Positions 50,468-59,141 of a stretch of 64,000 nucleotides of DNA are shown here, piece by piece. A program made the position numbers and the translations under genes. Under the pieces are notes generated by a model. The model was not told the origin of the DNA and made no database searches. It saw only the letters and a list, made by a program, of their open reading frames with translations. Numbering within the stretch: position 1 is the stretch's first letter; every line of letters begins with the position of its first letter. Origin of the DNA: Candidatus Altimarinota bacterium (GTDB lineage Bacteria; Patescibacteriota; Gracilibacteria; UM-FILTER-43-11); NCBI GenBank assembly GCA_028281045.1, contig JANQKP010000006.1, positions 186,001 to 250,000 on the forward strand. The letters are read 5' to 3'.

Positions 50468-52153
50468 TTATTCTGCAGCGCCGTCACGACGTTCTTGTCT
50501 GCGCTCTTGAACATTTTCTTTACGTTCTTGGCGATTTTCTTTCACTTCTTCCTTGCGTTCTTGGAAAGCATCTTTGATTTCTCCGCGGTTTTCTTTGATG
50601 TCTTGTACGTTTTCTTTAATTTCCCCACGGATTTCTTTACGATCTTCACCTTCAGCATCTTTAAGCTCTTGTCTTAGATCTTTAATCTCTCCACGGTTTT
50701 CCTTGTTTTCATCTTTAATAGCATCGATTTCCCCACGGAATTCTTCTCTATTTTCTTGGCGTACTTCTTGACGCTCTTCTCTCTTGATTTCAAGTTTTTC
50801 GCGGATAGCTTGAGCTTCTTCTTCAGGAAGATTTTCTAGACGCTCTTCAATTTTTTCTTGTCTTTCTGCTTTGCGCTCTTGAACTCTTTCTTTGCGCTCT
50901 TCAATATTAGCTTTACGTTCTTCTTTTTTCTCTTCAGCAGCAGCCTTACGCTCTTCCTTTTTCTCTTGGAAGCGTTCTTTATGATCTTCGAACTTTCCTT
51001 GTCTTTCTTCGCGTTTCTCTTCAGCAGCAGCCTTACGCTCTTCAATAGCAGCAGCTCTTTCTTCGTCTGAAAGACCTTCTAGTGAAGCTTCGAATTCTGC
51101 TTTACGCTCTTCACGGTTTACTTGTCTTTCTTCTTGGCGAGCTTCTTTTTTAGCTTCACGAATGTCTGAGAAGTCTCCAGATTCTACTGCAGATTCAAGA
51201 CGTTCTACACGAGCTTCGAAATTAGCAATTTCTTCATCGCTTGCTCCGTTTTCAATAAGTTCTGCTAGTTTGTCCCCAGAGTTTTCAAGGAACTTGTTAG
51301 CACGTTCTTCTTGGCGTTCTGCACGCTTCTCTTTAATTTCAGCGTGTTTTTCACGAGCCTCATCTGCACGTCCAAGTCCGTTAGCGCGTCCAAATTGTCC
51401 GTTAGCAATAGCGTCTTCAATACGAGCTAGTTTCGCTTCAGCATTTGCAATTTCTTCATCGGTAGCTCCAGCTTCAATAAGTTCATTGATTTTGTCTTCT
51501 ACACGCTCTTTAGCTTCTGTGGCACGTTCTTCACCACGAGCTCTAAATTCAGCTTTACGAGCCTCACGATCTCTTGGCTCTGGGATGTCGATAACAACAT
51601 CAGTACCTTCTTCAATAGCCGTTTCAACTTCGTCTACAATTTCATCTACTTCTTCTTGAGTTTCTACTACTTCTTCAAGGGCAGCAGCGGCAGTAACAGC
51701 CACTTCTTCGTCTTCAACCACTTCAACGACTTCGTCTAGGATTTCAACTTGTTCATCTTGAAGATCTGAAACAGCTTCAAGAATTTCCACTGCTTCATCA
51801 GCGTCATCAGTTTCCTCAGCTTCTTCAGCTGCGGCTTCTGTTTCTTCTAGAATAGTTTCAATAAGCTCTTCAATTTGTTCTTCGATAGATTCTTCAGGAT
51901 CTTCTTCCTCATCTTCGTCTTCGTCGTCCTGTGCGTGAGCGCTAGGTACGATGAAATCAATTAGAGAGGCACTGTTTTGCTTCTTAAGAAGCTTTTCAAG
52001 TTCGTCCATAGCTTCTTGTGCTTTATCAAGATGTTCTTGAGCAGAAGAGGCTTCTTCAGAAGTTGATTCAATTTCTACAGGCTTGTCTAGAGAACATGCT
52101 GAAAGACCAGTCATGAGCCCAAAAGCCATAAATAATATTAGTAATCGTTTCAT
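50468..52153 (-). CDS. Lipoprotein with an extremely long charged helix, paralogue of the anti-sigma-like protein
   Basis: A 561-residue protein. A lipobox GLSAC with Cys20 follows a 19-residue signal. An AHAQDD site (about 72-77) precedes an acidic stretch. From about residue 200 to the end the sequence is almost only E, K, R, A and Q, as in single alpha helices. The motif GATDEEIANAEAKLARIEDA occurs once, and GASDEEIANFEARVERLESA once more; the anti-sigma-like protein has a third copy. LQDEQVEILDEVVEVVEDE is shared too. It has its own ECF-like promoter. It probably spans outward from the membrane. Confidence 0.75.
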   Translation of the reverse strand: MKRLLILFMAFGLMTGLSACSLDKPVEIESTSEEASSAQEHLDKAQEAMDELEKLLKKQNSASLIDFIVPSAHAQDDEDEDEEEDPEESIEEQIEELIETILEETEAAAEEAEETDDADEAVEILEAVSDLQDEQVEILDEVVEVVEDEEVAVTAAAALEEVVETQEEVDEIVDEVETAIEEGTDVVIDIPEPRDREARKAEFRARGEERATEAKERVEDKINELIEAGATDEEIANAEAKLARIEDAIANGQFGRANGLGRADEAREKHAEIKEKRAERQEERANKFLENSGDKLAELIENGASDEEIANFEARVERLESAVESGDFSDIREAKKEARQEERQVNREERKAEFEASLEGLSDEERAAAIEERKAAAEEKREERQGKFEDHKERFQEKKEERKAAAEEKKEERKANIEERKERVQERKAERQEKIEERLENLPEEEAQAIREKLEIKREERQEVRQENREEFRGEIDAIKDENKENRGEIKDLRQELKDAEGEDRKEIRGEIKENVQDIKENRGEIKDAFQERKEEVKENRQERKENVQERRQERRDGAAE

Positions 52154-52203
52154 TTTTTAAAAAAGTTAATAATTAAACGAGTAATTTCTTTACCAACCCC
52201 TAT

Positions 52204-52230
52204 ATACACAACAGGGGACTTCATGTTACA
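52204..52230 (-). promoter_or_regulatory. ECF-type promoter before the lipoprotein gene
   Basis: Minus strand TGTAAC (52225-52230), 15 bases, GTGTAT (52204-52209). The same elements and the same 15-base spacing are found before the sigma gene, with AGTCC also shared in the spacer. Confidence 0.65.
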
Positions 52231-52236
52231 ACTTTT

Positions 52237-53643
52237 TTAATTCCGGTTCAATTGGCGTCGGCGGTTTTGAAGCCGCTCTCTGATTTCGGCATCCGATTTT
52301 TCCCTTACTGTAGGCGAAAAAACAGAGTTTTCACCATTTTTATCTTCTTCTTTAATTTGCTTTACGGCCTCCCGTTTTTCTTCCCTAATCTGTTCGCGTT
52401 TTTCCGCAGCCTCTTCCCGTTTTTCTTCAATTTTTTCTCGTCTTTCTTTTGGTTCTAAGTCTTTTAGTTCTTCTTTCACTTCTTCTCTAAAGGTTTCACG
52501 GCGCTCTTCGTGTCTTTCAATGATCTCTTCTTTTTCTTCTGGAGTGATCTTTCCAGACTCCACTTTCTTTTCTAAAACGGCTTCACGCTTTTCTTCCATT
52601 TTCTTATGGCGAGTTTTGCGCACTTCTTTTCCTTGTTCTCTAAGCAGTTTAAGGTCTCCAGATTGCACAGCGGTTTCTAGGCGATTTACTCTGTCTTCAA
52701 AGGCTGCAATTTCTTCATCTGTAGCACCACGTTCTTTAAGTTCTTCAAGGTGCTCTGCACGCTTTTCAATCATGCGCTCTGCTTGTGCCTTTTTGCGTTC
52801 CACGCGCTTAATCACTTGAGCTTCATGTTTTTCTTTTAGCTCAGTGATTCTTTCTTTAACTGGTTTTTTAAGGCTGCGTAATTGACGTTTAGTTCTTAGG
52901 TCAGTGCGGCGTTCTATGGTAAGCCTTGGCCTTTCTTCTCCGGCTTCAATAGCAGTTTCTACCGTATCCACAGCTACGTCTACTTGTTCTTGTTGATCTA
53001 CCGTATCTTCCAAGGCGTCTACGACAAATTCTGTCACAATTTCGTCTTCCACTACTTCAGTAGCTTCGGTGAAGACTTCGACAGTCTCATCTTGAAGATC
53101 ACTAATTTCTTCAAGAGCAGACTGAAGTTCTTCGGCTTCTTCTACATTTTCGGTTGCGGCTACAGCGGCATCGATTTCAGACACTACTTCTTCAGTGAGT
53201 TCGGTGATCAGTTCTTCATCGATGTCCACGTCTTCATCTTGGGCATAAGCGGTTGGAATCCAAGCCACTTCTTGTCCTTGTAGTGCTAGTTGTAATTTAT
53301 TTAAAGCAATGCGCGCATTTAGCACATGTGTATCTACGTCTTTAATAGTGGTCACTTGAGTATCTTTAGCAACCATAGCCATTTCCATCATAGCGCTTTC
53401 TGGTGCTTCCGGTGCTACACCTTGGAAGTACTGAGTTCCTCCAAAGACAAAGAGCAGAATCACAGCAAATGAAAGTAGTGGTTTAAAGGCAAATAGGCGA
53501 CTTACATCAAAGCGGCTTTCATTTTCTTTGGCTTCCAAAGCTTCATCTAGCATAGCTAGAATTTTTTTGTCTGCTGCTTTGCTGAGCTTGAGCTCAGGTA
53601 GTTTATTCAGCTTCCCTTCAATGTCTTTAAAGTCTTTATTCAC
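52237..53643 (-). CDS. Membrane anti-sigma-like protein with long charged extracytoplasmic helix
   Basis: A 468-residue protein: a cytoplasmic front of about 50 residues, one membrane helix (FKPLLSFAVILLFVFGGTQYF, about 52-72), then a long outside region. TAYAQDED (about 131-138) corresponds to the AHAQDD site of the lipoprotein. LQDETVEVFTEATEVVEDE and GATDEEIAAFEDRVNRLETA are shared with it, and the last 230 residues are mostly E/K/R. It overlaps the sigma gene by 8 bases, as anti-sigma factors often do. It lacks a clear zinc-binding HxxxCxxC. Binding to sigma is inferred from position. Confidence 0.7.
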   Translation of the reverse strand: MNKDFKDIEGKLNKLPELKLSKAADKKILAMLDEALEAKENESRFDVSRLFAFKPLLSFAVILLFVFGGTQYFQGVAPEAPESAMMEMAMVAKDTQVTTIKDVDTHVLNARIALNKLQLALQGQEVAWIPTAYAQDEDVDIDEELITELTEEVVSEIDAAVAATENVEEAEELQSALEEISDLQDETVEVFTEATEVVEDEIVTEFVVDALEDTVDQQEQVDVAVDTVETAIEAGEERPRLTIERRTDLRTKRQLRSLKKPVKERITELKEKHEAQVIKRVERKKAQAERMIEKRAEHLEELKERGATDEEIAAFEDRVNRLETAVQSGDLKLLREQGKEVRKTRHKKMEEKREAVLEKKVESGKITPEEKEEIIERHEERRETFREEVKEELKDLEPKERREKIEEKREEAAEKREQIREEKREAVKQIKEEDKNGENSVFSPTVREKSDAEIRERLQNRRRQLNRN

Positions 53644-54166
53644 TGTAAATTTTTTGATAAATCTTTTTAAAACGTTTCAAGGCTCTAGAGAGCTGTGTAC
53701 GAATGGCTCCTTCTCTTTTACCTGTGATACCAGCGATCTCTTCGTAAGAAAAATCATTGATGTATTTCATAACAATAATGTCTTTCTCATCTGGCTTAAG
53801 AGCATCTAAGGTACGTAATACGTTTTCTTTTTCTATACCTTTAGCCGTATCATTCAGGCCAAGTTCTGAAGGAATATCGAAACCTCCTTCTTGAAGCTTT
53901 TCTAGTGACACGGTTTGCTTTTTGAGCCCCCTCCAATGATTTTTTAGGTGATTCCCAGCGATGGTGAATAACCATTGCTGAAAGTTCCCTTTCTCAGGGT
54001 CGAATTTTTCGAAGTTCTCATACGCTTTGAGCACAATATCCATCATCAAATCCTCGGCGAGAGCTTCATTGAAACTCAGGCGATAATTTAGATAGGTAAA
54101 GAGTTTATGTTTATTGTCCTCATAGTGAAGAGCAAACTGCCTGTGATGCTCGATGTTTTGGCTCAC
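53636..54166 (-). CDS. ECF-type RNA polymerase sigma factor
   Basis: About 176 residues from a GTG at 54166. Region 2 contains EALAEDLMMDIVLKAYENFEKFDPEKGNFQQWLFTIAGNHLKNHWR, and region 4 contains DIIVMKYINDFSYEEIAGITGKREGAIRTQLSRALKRFKKIY. The frame is open to a GTG at 54190, but that codon lies inside the -10 element and cannot be the start. An ECF-like promoter (TGTAAC-N15-GTGTAT) lies upstream, so it is probably autoregulated. The anti-sigma-like gene overlaps it. Confidence 0.9.
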   Translation of the reverse strand: MSQNIEHHRQFALHYEDNKHKLFTYLNYRLSFNEALAEDLMMDIVLKAYENFEKFDPEKGNFQQWLFTIAGNHLKNHWRGLKKQTVSLEKLQEGGFDIPSELGLNDTAKGIEKENVLRTLDALKPDEKDIIVMKYINDFSYEEIAGITGKREGAIRTQLSRALKRFKKIYQKIYSE

Positions 54167-54184
54167 AGTAAGTGTCAAAATTAA

Positions 54185-54211
54185 ATACACAAAACAGGAC
54201 TATTTGTTACA
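54185..54211 (-). promoter_or_regulatory. ECF-type promoter before the sigma gene
   Basis: Minus strand TGTAAC (54206-54211), 15 bases, GTGTAT (54185-54190). It matches the promoter of the lipoprotein gene in both boxes and in spacing. Confidence 0.65.
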
Positions 54212-54246
54212 TAAATGATTTATTTTTGCAAACAAATAGCACTTTT

Positions 54247-54927
54247 TTAAAACTTCAAACGGTCTTCATTTAATTCAATGCTTCCCGAAGTTTTATCGAT
54301 ATCAATCACGCCCATTTCTTTTAGCTTTTTGAGGCTACGAGTCACCGTTACACGGTTCAAATTGGTATACTCTGCCAGTTGTTCATGAGTGATGCGAAGG
54401 GGAATAGTGATTTTACCGATGAAACCTTTTTGACGCTTGGTTTTAAGGCGAACGAGTTCGCTATAAACGCGCTCCGAAGCGGTTTCTATATTCGTGTGGA
54501 TCTTGCGCTCATAATCTTGTATACGCATGGTCATTTTCTGCATCAGTTTAAGCATTGCTTCAGGATGCGAAGCAATGACTTTTAGGAACTCATTCACTGG
54601 GGTAACACAAAGCTCTGTGTTTTTGGTGGTAATAGCAAAGTGTCCAGGTGTAGGGTGCTTAGGATCAAAGGTTCCAAACACAGATCCAGGTCCAAGGGTA
54701 TCGAAAATAGATCTTTTACCATCTTTAGAATGGTATAAGATCACTTCACCACGATGAACCACGTAAATATGATTGTCTGGCTCATGCGGAGAGTATATTT
54801 GGGTGTCTTTTGGAAAACGTTTATCTACTGAGTTCGGGGCAATCGTACAAAAAGAGGCATCCGATATCCCTTCGTAGATATCGAGGTCTTTTAGAAACCA
54901 GAATTTTTCATTATTTTGCTCGCTCAT
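54247..54927 (-). CDS. Crp/Fnr-family transcriptional regulator
   Basis: A 226-residue protein. The N-terminal cyclic-nucleotide-binding fold (about 10-130; DNHIYVVHRGEVILYHSKDGKRS) is followed by a dimer helix and a winged HTH (ITHEQLAEYTNLNRVTVTRSLKKLKEMGVIDI). It has no Fe-S cysteine array of Fnr, so nucleotide or another ligand is more likely. I chose ATG 54927: the ATG at 54948 overlaps a TATAAT box. The next gene downstream is the sigma gene, about 80 bases on. Confidence 0.88.
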   Translation of the reverse strand: MSEQNNEKFWFLKDLDIYEGISDASFCTIAPNSVDKRFPKDTQIYSPHEPDNHIYVVHRGEVILYHSKDGKRSIFDTLGPGSVFGTFDPKHPTPGHFAITTKNTELCVTPVNEFLKVIASHPEAMLKLMQKMTMRIQDYERKIHTNIETASERVYSELVRLKTKRQKGFIGKITIPLRITHEQLAEYTNLNRVTVTRSLKKLKEMGVIDIDKTSGSIELNEDRLKF

Positions 54928-54989
54928 AATAGTGGCGTTTAATTGCATTATAATTATATTCCGTTTTTATTTTGATTCAGTAGCCGCAG

Positions 54990-57008
54990 CTACGCTGCTT
55001 TTTTATCGGTATTGCCCTGTCTATTTTGTTGAAGCTTTATTCTAAGAACATCGCGGAAAGCGCGAATATCCGTATACTTGAGCTCATCGATTTGAGAACC
55101 TTCTTTAGCCTTAAAATGCAAGGTATCTCCCTCGATATGACTTCTATTTAGGGCCTGTTTTAAACCTCTTTTATCTCCAATCCCAACACGAGTAATATTC
55201 ACCACTTTATTTCCTTTATTTACCTCCGTGCGTTGGAATGCACCTTCGCTTCCTGTTTCTACTTTTACTTTTCCAGATTGATGAATCTTCTTCTGCGTTT
55301 CTCGCTCAGAAGTAACTGTTTCACTACCTGCCGTTTGCTTTGTTTCTTCTGATTGCCCTATATCTAAGGTAGGTTCTTCTTCTGTTTCAGTGTCTTCAGC
55401 TTCTTCCGTGTTTTTAAACAGATTAATCACACGTGCAAGACCTTTAGGCTTTGGCATGGCCTCTATTTTTTCCTGCCTCTTTTGGCGCATAAGCGCTACT
55501 TCGTCTTGAACCCCTGCAGTATTATCTTCTGCTTCTAGTTCAGCGGTTTCTGCAGCGACGCGATCGGCGTAGTCCATTGAATCGTGCTCTGTTTTACCTC
55601 TTTTCAAGGTGTCGTTTAGGCGTGATATAAGTACTTCAGTTGGGCGAATGTCTCCGTCTATAATCTCGGTGGCCCACTGAATGTTTTTTTGCACTCGTTT
55701 GCGATCTACCGATTTAATAATCTTGCTGATTTGATCATCGCCTTCATCGGCAGGTTCATCGCTAAGCGTATGCGGGGCCTTTAAAAAGGCTTCGCGCTCG
55801 CTGCGTCCCCAAGCATCGAAATGTTTTGCAATCACGGCTTGCTGATCTGCGCTTAAAGCTTGCTCTCTCGTGCGTAAATTTCGGTAGGCATTCATCTCAC
55901 TATTTAACTTATCGGTCCATTCATATTTCGTTTTAAGCTCCTGATTTTCAAAATCTCTTATGTAAGATTCATATGTATGTTTCCCAATAAGACCTTCGGC
56001 CTTAGCTCTTTCTAGTCCTTGAGCGTAGCCCAGGGTCAATCTTTTAGATTCTTGTTCTTTCACTTGTCCAAAGGCAGCAAAAAGGTCGTTCCACCCGTGG
56101 GTATCACGCATACCTTCCATTTTTTGAAGTGCAGCTCCTTTGAGTGTAGAGCGAATATTGCCCCAAAGCTCCCTATAGCGACCCATTTGATCATTAAACT
56201 CTTTAAGCCAACGTTTTTGCTCTTTAGGGTCTATCTTTTTGAAAGAGTCTATAAAGCTCTTGTAGGTTTTTTTACCAATAAGCTTTTGCTGAAGCGCTCC
56301 TTGAAGCGCTTTTTCATAAGCTTTTACGTTAGTGGCAGATTCTACACTTCCCACTTCTTCGGCGTATTTTTCTGCAGCAGGGAAAGCCTTTTCAATTTTC
56401 TCAAGAAGTTTGCGGCGTTCTGGTACAGACATATCTAAGAATTTTTTCTCATCTGGGATTTCAATTTGGGTTGTTCCATTTACAACCAACATTCCACTGT
56501 CTGTAACAATCTTGCTATTTCTAAATTTGGCCCACTTGTCTTTGTCTTTCTGCATGCGACCAATCTTGTCGTGGATCAGCTTTTCAAAAGCTCCAAATTC
56601 AGCAATTTTCCCAATAAAATCGGCGTTTTTAACAATGTCTGGGTGAGCCATTAAGAAGTCCCTATCTTTTTTAGACATCACCTTTTCTGTAATGGCTTTA
56701 TCTAGTTCACTGGTTACTTTTCTAAGGCGGTTTACAATGCCGTCTCTATCCGCTTGGGTCCAAGCAGACTTCATCCATTCGTAAAACCCCTTAGAGCCTT
56801 CCATGGTTTTATCGGCATCTACTCCAGTTCTGTACTGCGCGGCGGTTTTGCTTGAAACAAGCCCTGTGCGTTCCATTTGGTTAATCAGCTCATGGCTAGC
56901 ACTGTGGATTTTCTCCACATTCTCTGCTTGATTGGTATCAATAAAAACATGCTCCTGATCGGATGCAATATCTTCTATATTCTCTATGTTTTCTCCTGGG
57001 TTTGCCAT
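54990..57008 (-). CDS. Large helical protein with internal repeats
   Basis: A 672-residue cytoplasmic-looking protein, mostly helical. A unit recurs at least twice: YEKALQGALQQKLIGKKTYKSFI...WLKEFNDQMGRYRELWGNIRSTL and YAQGLERAKAEGLIGKHTYESYI...WTDKLNSEMNAYRNLRTREQAL. A weaker third copy may lie near residues 40-110. Residues 520-600 are acidic and disordered. The C-terminus (about 590-672) is basic and strand-helix-like. No enzyme motif is seen; a structural or scaffold role is possible. Confidence 0.55.
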   Translation of the reverse strand: MANPGENIENIEDIASDQEHVFIDTNQAENVEKIHSASHELINQMERTGLVSSKTAAQYRTGVDADKTMEGSKGFYEWMKSAWTQADRDGIVNRLRKVTSELDKAITEKVMSKKDRDFLMAHPDIVKNADFIGKIAEFGAFEKLIHDKIGRMQKDKDKWAKFRNSKIVTDSGMLVVNGTTQIEIPDEKKFLDMSVPERRKLLEKIEKAFPAAEKYAEEVGSVESATNVKAYEKALQGALQQKLIGKKTYKSFIDSFKKIDPKEQKRWLKEFNDQMGRYRELWGNIRSTLKGAALQKMEGMRDTHGWNDLFAAFGQVKEQESKRLTLGYAQGLERAKAEGLIGKHTYESYIRDFENQELKTKYEWTDKLNSEMNAYRNLRTREQALSADQQAVIAKHFDAWGRSEREAFLKAPHTLSDEPADEGDDQISKIIKSVDRKRVQKNIQWATEIIDGDIRPTEVLISRLNDTLKRGKTEHDSMDYADRVAAETAELEAEDNTAGVQDEVALMRQKRQEKIEAMPKPKGLARVINLFKNTEEAEDTETEEEPTLDIGQSEETKQTAGSETVTSERETQKKIHQSGKVKVETGSEGAFQRTEVNKGNKVVNITRVGIGDKRGLKQALNRSHIEGDTLHFKAKEGSQIDELKYTDIRAFRDVLRIKLQQNRQGNTDKKAA

Positions 57009-57064
57009 AGTGCTCCTTAATGGAGCTCTAATCTTAGCAAAAAAGTCCTATTTAAGCTAATGAA

Positions 57065-58285
57065 TTATCTAAAGGTCAGAAGTGTAGGATCCATGAGGAA
57101 AATAAGTCCAAGAACCACCATGATTACACCCCCAATAAGATGTGAAGCTTTGGTGTACTTTTGCGTGGTTAGCCCAATTCTATCGAAGCTGTAAATCGCT
57201 ATGGCAAATACAATCAGGTCATCGACCATGTACATAAGAATGTACAGGAAGTTGTAGAACTGTTTAGCAGCGAAGCTCAGGTAGTTAATGTCTAGCACCT
57301 TGGTAAAGGTTTGCGGAATTCCAATAGAACAAGCAAATTCAATGATGTTTACTGAGAACGCTAGAAGCAGGATGCTTCCTGCGGTCACAAAGGTCATAGG
57401 ATTATGTGCCAGGTCTCTCATCTTTTCTTGTGTCTTGCGCTTTTGTTCCAGGCTCCCCACCTTACAAGTCTGATCGTCTATAGAGAATAGGTAGAGGAAG
57501 TAAAGACCCGCACCAAGGGCTACGATTCCCACAATAGGGGTTACAAAGCGATCTAGCCCAATAAAGTCCCAGGTGGTCATCCATACGTTTAGAATCAGGT
57601 AATACATGATGGCTTCTGCAAGAAGGAAGAGTCCAGCTACTTCAAACATGCGCTTACGTGAACCTACTTCTGCAAGAATAGTGAGGAACATCACCAGTAC
57701 CCACATGGCACAAGGATTAAACCCATCTACAAATCCAAGAGAAAGCGCGAGCGCAGGCAGCGAGTATTTACCCATGTCTACAGTTCCTATAAAAGGAACG
57801 TCGATAATCAGGTTGTTGTTTACAGCGCAGCCTTCGGTTTCATCACAGGTTTCACCTCCTTGCTCTAAATCTTTTAAAAGATTGTTTTCTAGAATCTGCC
57901 GCATGTTGTATTGCGGCTCACCCTTGCTGTCTTCAATAAGTTCTACAAGTCTCTTTCCAGTGGTTTCTGCGGTAGAGAAGCCTTGAATAACATGACCTCC
58001 AATAATGGTAAGTGGCGTCACTTTGGGTAAATCTTTAGTTTCAGCAACTTCAATAAAGAGTTCTTTCTGCTCGTCTATATAAATATCGTGATAGACAATT
58101 TCAAAGTCGTCTCGCTGTTGGCTCAGGTCTTTCAAAAAGGCGTCTTGATCCTGACAATGGCTACAGTCTTCACGTTCAAAGAAGTGCACCTGAACTTTGT
58201 CAGCAATAGGCTGCGCCTGAAGTGCAGGCACAAAGCTGGCAAAGGCCAGAGGAACGATGAGTAGAAAGCTAAAGAATTTTTTCAT
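57065..58285 (-). CDS. Thioredoxin-like domain fused to a DsbD/CcdA-like membrane domain
   Basis: A 406-residue protein. A signal peptide (about 1-24) is followed by a thioredoxin-like domain with CSHC (Cys41, Cys44). The membrane domain (about 165-400) has six or more helices and carries FNPCAMWVL and EFACSIGIP, the paired cysteines of the DsbD/CcdA electron carrier. It would move electrons across the membrane to exported thiols. It sits directly downstream of DsbA, with a terminator between them. Confidence 0.85.
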   Translation of the reverse strand: MKKFFSFLLIVPLAFASFVPALQAQPIADKVQVHFFEREDCSHCQDQDAFLKDLSQQRDDFEIVYHDIYIDEQKELFIEVAETKDLPKVTPLTIIGGHVIQGFSTAETTGKRLVELIEDSKGEPQYNMRQILENNLLKDLEQGGETCDETEGCAVNNNLIIDVPFIGTVDMGKYSLPALALSLGFVDGFNPCAMWVLVMFLTILAEVGSRKRMFEVAGLFLLAEAIMYYLILNVWMTTWDFIGLDRFVTPIVGIVALGAGLYFLYLFSIDDQTCKVGSLEQKRKTQEKMRDLAHNPMTFVTAGSILLLAFSVNIIEFACSIGIPQTFTKVLDINYLSFAAKQFYNFLYILMYMVDDLIVFAIAIYSFDRIGLTTQKYTKASHLIGGVIMVVLGLIFLMDPTLLTFR

Positions 58286-58316
58286 ATTGTTTTATTACTC
58301 TTTTAAGATAACAAAA

Positions 58317-58341
58317 AAGGCACTCCCTGAGGAAGTGCCTT
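58317..58341. terminator. Bidirectional-looking terminator after dsbA
   Basis: AAGGCACT and AGTGCCTT form an 8-bp stem with a 9-base loop; both sides carry A/T runs. It lies 15 bases past the dsbA stop. Confidence 0.8.
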
Positions 58342-58355
58342 TTCATTTTTTCAAA

Positions 58356-59057
58356 TTATTTCAGTTCTTCCTCAATAATGCTCTCGAATACCGAGAATGG
58401 CTGAGCGCCAGAGATAAGCCTACCGTTAATGAAGAAGGCAGGAGTTCCACGAACACCAGCTTTTTGCCCATCGGCAAAGTCTGCGTCTACCTCTTCTCCA
58501 GTTTCTTCGTTGTCTAGACAAGTAGTAATATCGTATCCAATCTCAGAAGCCCAGGCTTTTAGATTGTCATTATTAATGCTTCTTTGATTTTCAAAGATCT
58601 TGTCATGCATTTCGTAGTAAGCATCGTCACCCCCTTGGTTAAACACACATTCAGCAGCCATAGCAGCTGGGCGCGCATTCGCATGGAATGAAAGAGGGAA
58701 GTCTCTGTAAACTAGCTTCACTTTTCCAGTGCTGATGTATTTTTCTTCAAGTTGTGGAAGTGTGTCTGTTACAAAACGAGTACAGAACGGACATTCGTAA
58801 TCAGAGAACTCGATGATTGTAATAGGAGCGTTTTTATCTCCTTTTACAGGGTCACCATCTTCATCAACATCTACTGGTCCAGAAGGCGTAGGAGCCTGCT
58901 GACCTTGTTGTTGTTTTTTAACGTAATCTTCAATACCCGCAGCAATACGAGCATCGGTTCCTCCAAGTTGAGAACCTAGGTAAATAAGCGATCCAGAAAT
59001 CAGCACAGCGGCTGCCACAATCGCAATGATCAAATTTTTATCCTTGTTCTTCGCCAT
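58356..59057 (-). CDS. DsbA-family thiol:disulfide oxidoreductase
   Basis: A 233-residue membrane-anchored DsbA/BdbD-like protein. The helix LIIAIVAAAVLISGSLIYLG (9-28) anchors it. The thioredoxin fold has CPFC (Cys89, Cys92), and GVRGTPAFFINGRLI contains the cis-Pro. The middle helical insert (AAMAAECVFNQGGDD...) is typical. It forms disulfides in exported proteins. The neighbouring DsbD-like gene can reduce or recycle it. Confidence 0.9.
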   Translation of the reverse strand: MAKNKDKNLIIAIVAAAVLISGSLIYLGSQLGGTDARIAAGIEDYVKKQQQGQQAPTPSGPVDVDEDGDPVKGDKNAPITIIEFSDYECPFCTRFVTDTLPQLEEKYISTGKVKLVYRDFPLSFHANARPAAMAAECVFNQGGDDAYYEMHDKIFENQRSINNDNLKAWASEIGYDITTCLDNEETGEEVDADFADGQKAGVRGTPAFFINGRLISGAQPFSVFESIIEEELK

Positions 59058-59141
59058 TATATTTTTATTTATATGTTAAATTCACTGACCATAATAATGA
59101 GCCCCGTCAAAAAGGGCAATCGAAAATGGTAGCGTTTACTA

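Noticed and set aside
50495-51659. Long reading frames opposite the charged-helix genes
   Set aside because: E/K/R-rich coding DNA leaves the other strand free of stops; serine/phenylalanine-rich products look like shadows.
50500-52900. Repeat array resembling CRISPR
   Set aside because: The repeats follow codons for E, K and R, have no fixed spacers and lie within genes.
54167-54190. GTG start of the sigma gene at 54190
   Set aside because: The codon lies in the -10 element (54185-54190) shared with the lipoprotein promoter; RNA could not begin upstream of it.
54928-54948. ATG 54948 for the Crp-like gene
   Set aside because: It overlaps a TATAAT box; ATG 54927 gives a normal-length protein.
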